From assembly GCA_937957815.1 (NCBI GenBank), contig CALFXN010000401.1, positions 1-11,164 on the forward strand: DNA of 11,164 bases, in the 5' to 3' direction. Source of the DNA: an uncultured Synergistales bacterium. Lineage in GTDB: Bacteria; Synergistota; Synergistia; Synergistales; Aminobacteriaceae. Of the stretch, positions 5,777 through 11,164 are shown one piece after another. Under the pieces are notes generated by a model. The model searched no databases. It saw nothing but the letters and a program-made list of their open reading frames with translations, and had not been told where the DNA came from. Both the position numbers and the translations under genes were made by a program. How positions within the stretch are numbered: the first letter of the stretch is position 1; every line of letters begins with the position of its first letter.

Positions 5777-8128
5777 ATGCGGAGGCATTCTTTCTACTTT
5801 TCGATCATTGCTGCAAGGTGCGTCTCATTTTTCGAGCCGAGGATTTCCGTTATGGACCCAGAGTTTTCTGGGGAAGATGACTTCTTCGCTGATAATTATG
5901 TAATTAACCCAAAGCCTGCGGCTCCAAGTCAACTTGAAATCGTTTTCAAGGAGCTTCGAAAAAGATTCCTTTCAAAGGACAGCGAGGAAGCATTACGGCT
6001 TTACTGGGAACGTCTTGTCCGTATTTTGCAATCACATCTTGAAGATATGCAGCGACAATTAGCTTCCTTCGACGATAGCGTTTCTTTGGGAATTTCTCGC
6101 AGGAGAGAAGCAATAGAGGAATGCGAGGAAAACAATCTCTATCAACACGAATTTCTTTCGCTGCTGACGGGTGCGCTACGGGACGTTGCGCTTGGAATGA
6201 TTTGTCACATTCCGGAATGCGCGCCAGCTTTGCTCGATAGTTTGTTTCAGTCCGATGCAATCATTCTGAGGCGAATGGCGCTCTTTGTCCTCACCCAGTG
6301 GGAAGGGCAAACTCCGGACGAAAAGGTTCGCTGGTTTCTCGATCGTTTCAAGGTCTTCGAGCACGAGAGTCAACATGAGATCTATCGCTTTCTGGCGTCG
6401 GTGTATCCGAGGCTGGCTCCCGCTCTGCGACGGGAGCTGGTTGAAAGGATCGAGAAGGAAGAAGATGTGGGTATCGATACACGCCTTTCGCTTCTCTATC
6501 GACTCCGAGAGGCGGACTCGTCATGCCTGCTCGTCAAAAAAGCATGTGAAGCGTTGTCGAAAAAAGCCCCGTCATTTCGTCAACGACATCATCTCGATTT
6601 TATCGAAAGAATGGGAACATCAGAGGATGAAAAACGTCTTTCGTCCAATACTCTTGATTCGCTTTTTGCGTTGCCGCCCGAGAAAATTGTCGAGGAGTTT
6701 GTGCGACTGCCCGATCTTCCGGACGAGCGCGGTTGGATCTGGAATCCATATTTGAGCAAGGTTGCCGATATCGCTGCAAGCAATCTCGAATGGGCGTTAG
6801 CCCTTCTGGATTGCACCGGAGATTTTCCGAGGCTCGCAAGCGCCGTTTTTTACGGTCTGGAACGAGCTGCTATCTCCTCCGATCAGTGGATGCGGCTGTT
6901 TGAACTTATGACTGGATGTGCAGAAAACACAGAGACTGCCAACGCAACTTCGATTCTTCTTGAAAAAGCATCTAAAACGCCTGACCTTTCTCATGACTTG
7001 CTTTCGAAGATCGTTCCGTTAGCCGAAACGACGCTACGGACACTATGTCGTGTAGATACAGAAGCGACGGCCTCTACGGTTTCGGGCGATTGGAGCGCGG
7101 AAGCATCCGGCAGCGGCGGCGGTAGCCTTACGGAGGCCGTCGTTGCGGTTATCCGGAGGCAAAGCGAATCGTGGAAAAAGAAACCGCTTGACGAACCTCC
7201 CGACGGTTACCGCACGTTTTTTGAGGAAGTGCTTTCCGGTAGATCGAAAGCGGCGAAGATGGGACGAATCGTCCTCTTTCAAAACCTCGTTCTCTGGAAC
7301 GATCTCTTCCCTGAGTGGATGAAGCGGAATCTATTTCCTCGTTTGCGTTTGAGGAAGAGCGTAAAGAAATCCCTGAGCATTACGCAGGCATGGCACGGGG
7401 TGCTGTCACCTACAGAGCGGAATACGGAAGTCATGCAAAAGATGCAAACCCTCTATGTGAGTCTGTTCCCCGATATGGACTCGGTTCTGGGGGAACGGAA
7501 GAGACTCTTTTGCGAATTTGTCGCTTGGGGAGCGCTGTATGTTCCGTTTAATAGAACGCTTGCGGATTGGGCGGCTCCGTTTGTTCTCGACGCCGGACAA
7601 GAGGATCGTCGGGATTTTGCACGGTATTTCCTTTCCGAACTGCATAAATTGGTCCCCTGCGACGAAAAACGTTCCGCCTTTCTGACGCGAGTCTGGAATG
7701 GTTGGTTGAAAGACTACGTCAGACGACGCTTCGACGGAACGCTGAAACCGCTGGAAACGGTAGAGCGGGCGATAATGCTCGGATGGCTGCCGTGCCTCGA
7801 GCCGGTCTTCGGCGAGGCCGTCTCTTTGGTGTGTTCGGACATGGAAATAGCGCCGGATGGAAACGCAGAGTTCGACATTGCCCATTTGTGGATGTTGCTG
7901 GGTGATAAAGCAGTGGGACTTCCGGCGCGCTTTCCCGAAAGCACCCTGCGGCTGACCGTGTGCGGGCTGAAGTGTCTCGATGGATGCTGGGATCCCGATG
8001 AAATCTACGCGATACTCCGGCAGATCCCAAAAGAAGGCGTAAAAGACGAACAGCTCTTGAGATCCGTCGAAAACGAACTCGCACGTCTCGGGCTTTCGTA
8101 CCCCGAAACGCCGAAGGAAATGGAATGA
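5777..8128 (+). CDS. C-terminal (DUF4020-like) part of the split SIR2 defence protein
   Basis: This 783-codon frame carries the rest of the SIR2 protein. Up to about 5832 it is out of the coding frame; true sequence begins around EPRISVMDPEFSGEDD. The body is almost wholly alpha-helical, with many helix pairs resembling HEAT-like solenoid repeats, a short Gly/Ser-rich spacer (SGSGGGS) near residue 445, and a C-terminal region (RTLADWAAPFVLDAG to GWLPCLEPVFGEAV) that I match to DUF4020, the domain joined to SIR2 in DSR1-type anti-phage proteins. In that family this part probably senses phage and holds the NADase in check. If translated separately, ATG 5852 is the most plausible start because GAGGA (5839-5843) lies 8 bp before it, giving 758 residues; ATG 5777 has no well-placed ribosome site. 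Base composition is lower in GC than in the flanking metabolic genes, which suggests transfer. Confidence 0.75.
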   Translation: MRRHSFYFSIIAARCVSFFEPRISVMDPEFSGEDDFFADNYVINPKPAAPSQLEIVFKELRKRFLSKDSEEALRLYWERLVRILQSHLEDMQRQLASFDDSVSLGISRRREAIEECEENNLYQHEFLSLLTGALRDVALGMICHIPECAPALLDSLFQSDAIILRRMALFVLTQWEGQTPDEKVRWFLDRFKVFEHESQHEIYRFLASVYPRLAPALRRELVERIEKEEDVGIDTRLSLLYRLREADSSCLLVKKACEALSKKAPSFRQRHHLDFIERMGTSEDEKRLSSNTLDSLFALPPEKIVEEFVRLPDLPDERGWIWNPYLSKVADIAASNLEWALALLDCTGDFPRLASAVFYGLERAAISSDQWMRLFELMTGCAENTETANATSILLEKASKTPDLSHDLLSKIVPLAETTLRTLCRVDTEATASTVSGDWSAEASGSGGGSLTEAVVAVIRRQSESWKKKPLDEPPDGYRTFFEEVLSGRSKAAKMGRIVLFQNLVLWNDLFPEWMKRNLFPRLRLRKSVKKSLSITQAWHGVLSPTERNTEVMQKMQTLYVSLFPDMDSVLGERKRLFCEFVAWGALYVPFNRTLADWAAPFVLDAGQEDRRDFARYFLSELHKLVPCDEKRSAFLTRVWNGWLKDYVRRRFDGTLKPLETVERAIMLGWLPCLEPVFGEAVSLVCSDMEIAPDGNAEFDIAHLWMLLGDKAVGLPARFPESTLRLTVCGLKCLDGCWDPDEIYAILRQIPKEGVKDEQLLRSVENELARLGLSYPETPKEME

Positions 8129-8149
8129 TTTTTGGAAAGGGTTCGGCGT
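8108..8149. terminator. Inverted repeat at the convergent junction
   Basis: ACGCCGAA (8108-8115) and TTCGGCGT (8142-8149) are perfect 8-bp inverted repeats around the SIR2 gene stop; a third copy of the arm, ACGCCGA, lies at 8178-8184 inside the end of hicB. Either outer arm can pair with the middle one, giving hairpins usable from both directions. The loops are long (about 26-28 bases) and T runs are weak, so termination is only suggested. Confidence 0.3.
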
Positions 8150-8173
8150 CTTTCTCCCGAGTCCCCGGCGATC

Positions 8174-8572
8174 CTAAACGCCGAGTTTCTGCCGCAACGC
8201 TTCCTGAAGCGTGCTGGAAAAGTTGATGTGCGCGTCCATCGCCATCCGGTTGAGCCATGCGGGTACGGTGACGGTCTTGTTGACGGCGCGTTTTCGGTCT
8301 TCTTCCCTCAGGATCGACAGGTGAACTTCGATGAGTGCGACGACCTCGTTCTTTTTCGTCCGGATCTTGTCGAAGGGAGTCGGCGTGGGAATCGCCTCCC
8401 CGAGGTCTTCGAGGCATAACAGGTGTCCGCCGAGCGCGTCCCGCGCCATCGTCAGCGCTTCCTCCTGGTTGTCGCCGCAGGTATTGCATCCGGGCAGGTC
8501 GGGAAAGCGCACGCCGACCACATTTTCATCGCGGAAGAAAATAGCGGGAAAGACATTCCGGTCCGTTTTCAT
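8174..8572 (-). CDS. hicB: HicB family antitoxin
   Basis: This 132-residue protein has the two HicB domains. Residues 1-70 are the RNase H-like fold that binds the HicA toxin (FPAIFFRDENVVGVRFPDLPGC, TCGDNQEEALTMARDALGGHL). Residues about 97-132 are a C-terminal ribbon-helix-helix DNA-binding segment (VTVPAWLNRMAMDAHINFSSTLQEALRQKLGV) that normally represses its own operon. The start ATG 8572 has GGAGGA 5-6 bases upstream. It follows the hicA-like frame by 14 bp, the usual toxin-then-antitoxin order. The protein looks intact over its full length. Its neighbour has lost the toxin active site, so this antitoxin may now be an orphan, possibly kept as a repressor of the upstream nuclease gene (inference). 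It converges with the SIR2 gene, leaving 45 bp between the stops. Confidence 0.9.
   Translation of the reverse strand: MKTDRNVFPAIFFRDENVVGVRFPDLPGCNTCGDNQEEALTMARDALGGHLLCLEDLGEAIPTPTPFDKIRTKKNEVVALIEVHLSILREEDRKRAVNKTVTVPAWLNRMAMDAHINFSSTLQEALRQKLGV
8477..8516. repeat. Direct repeat, copy A (inside hicB)
   Basis: These 40 bases match 9906-9945 in the same orientation with four differences. They encode the VRFPDLPGC-x-TC part of HicB on the minus strand. The two copies flank the nuclease gene and the hicA remnant. Confidence 0.75.
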
Positions 8573-8586
8573 CGAATTCCTCCAAA

Positions 8587-8781
8587 TTACACAAGCCCTG
8601 CCTGTCGCAGGATATTCCGGAACACGCCGGTCCCAAGATCCTTCCGGGGATGCGGTATCGTCACGAGTCCCGGCTCCCCTGGATTCCGACGGGCGTCCAT
8701 TCGTCCGCGCTGAATGCTGCGGATATGCTCCAGAATCAAGCCATCGCCAAGAACTGGAGCTTCATGTGTTGTCGCCTCCAT
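8587..8781 (-). pseudogene. hicA: Degenerate HicA toxin, N-terminal half replaced or lost
   Basis: The last 32 residues, NPGEPGLVTIPHPRKDLGTGVFRNILRQAGLV, are plainly the C-terminal half of a HicA mRNA interferase (about 60-80 residues in full). The N-terminal half does not fit. HicA should have a double-stranded-RNA-binding helix, G-W, then GSHH with the catalytic histidine, whereas this frame reads GDGLILEHIRSIQRGRMDARR with no Gly-Ser-His. I checked the other two frames of the same strand and found no such motif either. The only suitable start, ATG 8781, gives 64 residues, overlaps the end of the upstream nuclease gene by 20 bp, and has only a weak AAGA-type ribosome site; a TTG at 8814 gives 75 residues. 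Most likely an inactivated toxin; a diverged active member is less likely. Confidence 0.65.
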
Positions 8782-9871
8782 GAGTTTCTTCAAACTCTTC
8801 GACCCATTCGGCAAGCTTGCGCTGTAGCAGAGCCTTGTCGGGCAGATAGAGACTGTATTCTGAGGCGTAGATATTACTGTCGTTCGGCAAGGTCAACTCT
8901 ACGATGTTGTCGTTCTTTTCCTGACAGAGCAGTATGCCGACTGTTGGTTTTTCGAACTCGCGTTTTACATGACGGTCGAAATAGTGGACATACATTTGCA
9001 TTTGCCCCAAGTCCTGATGCTTGAGTTCGCCTGTCTTGAGATCAATAAGCACATAGCATTGCAGCAGGCGGTTATAGAAGACGAGGTCAACGAAAAATGA
9101 CTTTTCGTCAAACGCAAACCGTTTCTGGCGCGCCTCAAACAAAAATCCCTTGCCGATCTCGAGCAGGAACTTCTGGAGATTGGCGATAATCGCCGATTCC
9201 AGATCTGACTCCGTATACGTAAGGCTTGGTTCCAAATCGAGGAATTCAAGAACGAGCGGATCTTTCAGAATATCCCTCGGCCTGTCGATCGTTTGTCCTT
9301 CGACGGCGAGCCGCATGACTCCGTCTTTGTCACGAGACAGGGCGAGCCGTTCAAACAGGCTGCTGTCATACTGCCGCTTCAGTTGGCGAACGGTCCATTG
9401 TTGGTTCACCGACTCCACTTCATAAAAATGCCGGGCATGTTTGTCCTTGATTCGCATCAGAACGATGTAGTGCGTCCAGCTCAATTTGAAAAAGTCGTAC
9501 AGCGACTGGCGGTTTTCCAATTCGCCAATCACCGATTTGCGAATTTCAGGTGAATAAACCGTATAAAACTGCCGTGCGTTTTTCAGGTTGCCGACGGACC
9601 ACCCTTTGCCGCACCGCGCCGTTAGGTACGACGACAACTCGGAGAGCAATTTCGCGCCATAGGCGGCGCGATGCGCCCCGTCCTGTTCTCGTTCGACGAT
9701 ACGCCGCCCCACTTCATAGTAGGTCATGCATATCGTTCGGTTTACGGTGCGCTCGACATGCCCCCGCGCCTGTTCAACGACCTTGGCGATGCCGTCGAAA
9801 AAATTGTACGCCAGACCTGTATTTTCGGATTCACTCCGCAGCGTGCAGCGTTTTTCATCGTGTTCGCTCAT
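8762..9871 (-). CDS. DUF1016 (YhcG-type) PDDEXK nuclease domain protein
   Basis: This 369-residue protein has the DUF1016 architecture. Residues about 20-175 are the helical N-terminal DUF1016_N region (TYYEVGRRIVERE, YGAKLLSELSSYL, WSVGNLKNARQFY, LSWTHYIVLMRI). Residues about 200-350 are a PDDEXK-type nuclease fold. Conserved marks are the DPLVLEFLDL linker, GKGFLFEARQKRF, Asp262 in FFVDLVFYNRLL, and Asp277-x-Lys279 in VLIDLKTGEL, followed by Q-M-x-MYVHYF. The family is common in defence islands near restriction systems; its target is not settled. ATG 9871 has GAGGG 8 bp upstream. The long open frame above it to 10714 is a shadow of the membrane-protein gene. The 3' end overlaps the hicA-like frame by 20 bp and hicB follows, so the three are one operon. 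The protein appears complete, with its active-site residues present. Confidence 0.9.
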   Translation of the reverse strand: MSEHDEKRCTLRSESENTGLAYNFFDGIAKVVEQARGHVERTVNRTICMTYYEVGRRIVEREQDGAHRAAYGAKLLSELSSYLTARCGKGWSVGNLKNARQFYTVYSPEIRKSVIGELENRQSLYDFFKLSWTHYIVLMRIKDKHARHFYEVESVNQQWTVRQLKRQYDSSLFERLALSRDKDGVMRLAVEGQTIDRPRDILKDPLVLEFLDLEPSLTYTESDLESAIIANLQKFLLEIGKGFLFEARQKRFAFDEKSFFVDLVFYNRLLQCYVLIDLKTGELKHQDLGQMQMYVHYFDRHVKREFEKPTVGILLCQEKNDNIVELTLPNDSNIYASEYSLYLPDKALLQRKLAEWVEEFEETHGGDNT

Positions 9872-9875
9872 CGAA

Positions 9876-9959
9876 TCACCCTCGCATTTGTATTCGGCGA
9901 AAGAAGCAGGTCTTGCACCCGGGCAGGTCAGGAAAGCGCACGTCGTCCGCGAGGATTTC
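9876..9959 (-). pseudogene. Remnant of a second hicB gene
   Basis: Between the membrane-protein gene and the nuclease gene, the minus strand reads ILADDVRFPDLPGCKTC before losing the pattern and stopping at 9876-9878. VRFPDLPGC-x-TC is the hallmark of the HicB N-terminal domain, and the DNA at 9906-9945 matches the intact hicB at 8477-8516 in 36 of 40 bases. The HicB start and everything after the TC are absent. It is therefore a leftover of an earlier copy or a partial duplication. It abuts the ribosome binding site of the nuclease gene. Confidence 0.7.
9906..9945. repeat. Direct repeat, copy B (hicB remnant)
   Basis: The partner of the repeat at 8477-8516, 36 of 40 identical, lying about 1.4 kb away. 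Recombination between the copies would delete or loop out the nuclease and hicA remnant. Confidence 0.75.
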
Positions 9960-9960
9960 G

Positions 9961-10599
9961 TCAGTCGTCCATTCCCGCGGCGTCCGTGCGATCCGCAACA
10001 ATGTCGGCGGGATCGCCGTTTCGCGGCTCCGCCGTGGCGGAGAAATCCGCCGCGACGTACCGCGCCTCGTGGAGCTGGACCAGTCGCATGCTTTCCCGGA
10101 CGATGGCCCCGCGGTCGAAGAAGAACAGCTCGACGGCCCTCCAGACGAAAACCCACATGATGATGAGAAAGATTTCGTTGACGCCGGCGTTCTTGAAAAA
10201 AACGGTGACGAACGTTTTTACGACGAACGTCAGGATTCCGAGGACGAACAGGATCGTGTAGAACTTTTTGATCTGCTGCAGTTCGTTGTGGGCGTAGAGA
10301 ATGGCGTCGTTCATCGCGTTCCGTACGGCGTCCTCCAGATCCTTCAGCGTTTCGGGACCGTGCGGGGCGACGTTGACGACGAGCCGATCGAGCGGCGAAA
10401 CGTATTTCGCCCGGTTCCGCAGATAGGCGACGATATCCTCGCGGAGCTTCGGGGTCCGCGCGCCCGAGAGACTCTCGTAGATCGAATCGGAGACGACCAG
10501 ATCGATTTCGTGCTCGGGGGAGCGGGCGATTCTCTTCCGCGCCTTTTCGAGGATCTTTTGCAGTATTTTCCTCTTGGGGGAAGCCTCCCGATCGTCCAT
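9961..10599 (-). CDS. Two-helix membrane protein, function unknown
   Basis: This 212-residue protein is not one I recognise. Residues 1-110 are a charged, largely helical cytoplasmic region, opening with a Lys/Arg-rich helix (RKILQKILEKARKRIARS) and followed by a small mixed domain (EIDLVVSDSIYESL, LREDIVAYLRNRAKYVSPLDRLVVNV). Two strong membrane helices follow as a hairpin, about 113-135 (FYTILFVLGILTFVVKTFVTVFF) and 141-161 (NEIFLIIMWVFVWRAVELFFF), with only about five residues between them. The tail (162-212) is polar and cytoplasmic and probably disordered near its end. Both termini should face the cytoplasm. ATG 10599 is preceded by GAAGAAGG 6 bp away. It has its own promoter. High GC groups it with the chromosomal genes rather than the defence island, and it may mark the island's right border. 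Confidence 0.75.
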   Translation of the reverse strand: MDDREASPKRKILQKILEKARKRIARSPEHEIDLVVSDSIYESLSGARTPKLREDIVAYLRNRAKYVSPLDRLVVNVAPHGPETLKDLEDAVRNAMNDAILYAHNELQQIKKFYTILFVLGILTFVVKTFVTVFFKNAGVNEIFLIIMWVFVWRAVELFFFDRGAIVRESMRLVQLHEARYVAADFSATAEPRNGDPADIVADRTDAAGMDD

Positions 10600-10658
10600 G
10601 CCGCACCTTCTTCAAAAATATATTTTTTGAAGCATTATTTGTTGTATTACGATGAAAT

Positions 10659-10686
10659 AGTATAGCATGCTCGAAGCGTATGGCAA
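10659..10686 (-). promoter_or_regulatory. Promoter of the membrane-protein gene
   Basis: On the minus strand TTGCCA (-35, five of six to consensus, 10686-10681) is followed after 16 bp by TATACT (10664-10659, five of six), and the -10 is extended (TGCTATACT). The start of transcription should be near 10652, giving a leader of about 50 bases. The AT-rich stretch between 10612 and 10660 fits a promoter region. Confidence 0.7.
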
Positions 10687-10739
10687 AAACGGGATGTGTT
10701 TGGTGTGCGGCCAACGGCGGCAGTCAGATGGGAATCCGC

Positions 10740-10758
10740 CGCCGTCCTGCGGACGGCG
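10740..10758. promoter_or_regulatory. Perfect 8-bp stem-loop in the divergent region
   Basis: CGCCGTCC-TGC-GGACGGCG is a perfect GC-rich hairpin. An overlapping, weaker stem joins CGGCGG (10715-10720) with CCGCCG (10736-10741); since they share bases 10740-10741, only one can form at a time. It lies upstream of the RibD-like gene and the membrane-protein promoter, so it may be an operator or leader structure. No T run follows, so it is probably not a terminator. Confidence 0.35.
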
Positions 10759-10839
10759 TGAAGTCGGTGATACATGCTTTTTGAATATATTTACGTTAAG
10801 AGCGCTCACATGGTAATCTTTTCGGCGGGAGGGGATATC

Positions 10840-11164
10840 ATGCTGCCGCACGTGACCATATACAACATCATCAGCCTGGACGGGCGCATCGACTGGGCGC
10901 AGTACGTTCCGGAGGCGGTCGTGTCGTACTACCGCCGCTGCTTTTTCTGGAAGGTCGACGCGATTCTCGCGGGAGGGAACACTATCTTTTCGCTCGGCGG
11001 ACACGAAGACGAGGCTTCGGCCGTCGAACTGCCGAGGCCGGAGAAGAAACCGCCCTGCGCCGGAACGGAAAATCTGGTCTCCGAGCCGCTCCCGCTGCTC
11101 GTCGTCCCGGACAGCCGCGGGCGCATCCACAACTGGCGGATGATGGACGCCGAGCCCTGGTGGC
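10840..11164 (+). CDS. RibD C-terminal/dihydrofolate reductase-like protein, 5' part
   Basis: The first 108 residues of a protein of the RibD C-terminal (DHFR-fold) reductase family are present; the gene leaves the window at the right edge without a stop. Members are NADPH-dependent reductases; the founding one reduces the ribosylamino-pyrimidine intermediate of riboflavin synthesis, but stand-alone copies often have unknown substrates. Marks seen: the opening PHVTIYNIISLDGRID (residues 3-18), typical of the family's first strand and loop, then VDAILAGGNTIF (39-50), the cofactor-site strand and turn, and LPLLVVPDSRGRI (84-96), the third strand. ATG 10840 has GGGAGGGG about 6 bases upstream. 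The upstream 240 bp hold no gene; a TATATT at 10786-10791 could be its -10 but lacks a clear -35. Whether it makes riboflavin cannot be decided without its 3' half. Confidence 0.85.
   Translation, partial: MLPHVTIYNIISLDGRIDWAQYVPEAVVSYYRRCFFWKVDAILAGGNTIFSLGGHEDEASAVELPRPEKKPPCAGTENLVSEPLPLLVVPDSRGRIHNWRMMDAEPWW

Larger units (their letters stand above)
4431..8128 (+). pseudogene. SIR2-DUF4020 (DSR1-like) defence gene split by two +1 shifts
   Basis: The two neighbouring frames and a third short one (5562 to about 5832, with a stop at 5878-5880) join into one protein. Dropping one A from the A9 run at 5553-5561 moves the reading into a helical stretch (ALSVFQEMKGEVSPCLW, then RLCNILVATYSS, AEAFFLLFDHCCKVRLIF). 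Dropping one T from the T5 run at 5828-5832 continues it into EPRISVMDPEFSG. The repaired gene is exactly 1232 codons, 1231 residues, close to the roughly 1200 I expect for SIR2-DUF4020 proteins. Both lesions are one extra base in a homopolymer, so sequencing error, recent inactivation, and slippage-dependent expression all remain possible. No other in-frame stop was found. Known family role: abortive-infection NAD+ depletion. Confidence 0.75.

Noticed and set aside
8477..9945. Direct repeats as ends of a transposon
   Set aside because: Both copies code HicB peptide, there are no terminal inverted repeats and no transposase, so they are gene remnants and not mobile-element ends.
9550..10665. 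Open frame of 371 codons on the plus strand
   Set aside because: It is antisense to the nuclease N-terminus and the membrane protein, with no recognisable domain.
9872..10714. N-terminal extension of the DUF1016 nuclease to 650 residues
   Set aside because: The extension is Arg-rich shadow of the membrane-protein gene; DUF1016 homology and a ribosome site begin at 9871.
10612..11130. Minus-strand frames opposite the RibD-like gene
   Set aside because: The plus strand carries clear RibD/DHFR-family motifs with a good ribosome site; the minus frames are shadows.

Overview
The window looks like chromosomal DNA from a Gram-negative, probably anaerobic, GC-rich bacterium. The clues are strong GGAGG-type ribosome binding sites, several GTG starts, a signal-peptide beta-barrel outer membrane protein, and a flavoredoxin-like flavin reductase. 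I cannot name the phylum with confidence; Synergistota or a desulfovibrio-like lineage would fit. No tRNA, rRNA, CRISPR array or insertion sequence was recognised.

Left part (1-4153): metabolic genes. The 3' end of a flavin reductase gene is followed by a promoter and a two-gene plus-strand operon, an acetoacetate-decarboxylase-family protein and a short-chain dehydrogenase/reductase. It converges on a minus-strand pair running from about 4240 down to 2247: an outer membrane beta-barrel protein followed 35 bp later by a C45-family (acyl-CoA:6-APA acyltransferase-like) N-terminal-nucleophile hydrolase.

Middle part (4372-9871): a small defence/toxin island with visibly lower GC in places. On the plus strand, behind an extended -10 promoter and a leader hairpin that buries its ribosome binding site, lies a large SIR2-type NADase anti-phage gene of the SIR2-DUF4020 (DSR1-like) type. 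It is broken into three reading frames by two single-base shifts, one at a run of nine A and one at a run of five T. Removing one base at each site restores one continuous protein of 1231 residues. Converging on it from the right is a minus-strand operon: a DUF1016/YhcG-type PDDEXK nuclease, a degenerate hicA lacking the catalytic Gly-Ser-His motif, and an intact-looking hicB antitoxin. A second, remnant piece of a hicB gene lies just upstream of the nuclease gene, so the cassette has been rearranged.

Right part (9961-11164): a two-helix membrane protein of unknown function (minus strand, good promoter). Opposite it is the 5' part of a RibD C-terminal/dihydrofolate-reductase-like gene that runs off the window. 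The 240-bp divergent region between them holds two overlapping hairpins.

The main item of interest is the island: a frameshifted sirtuin defence gene beside a HicAB locus that has kept its antitoxin and a nuclease but apparently lost its toxin active site.
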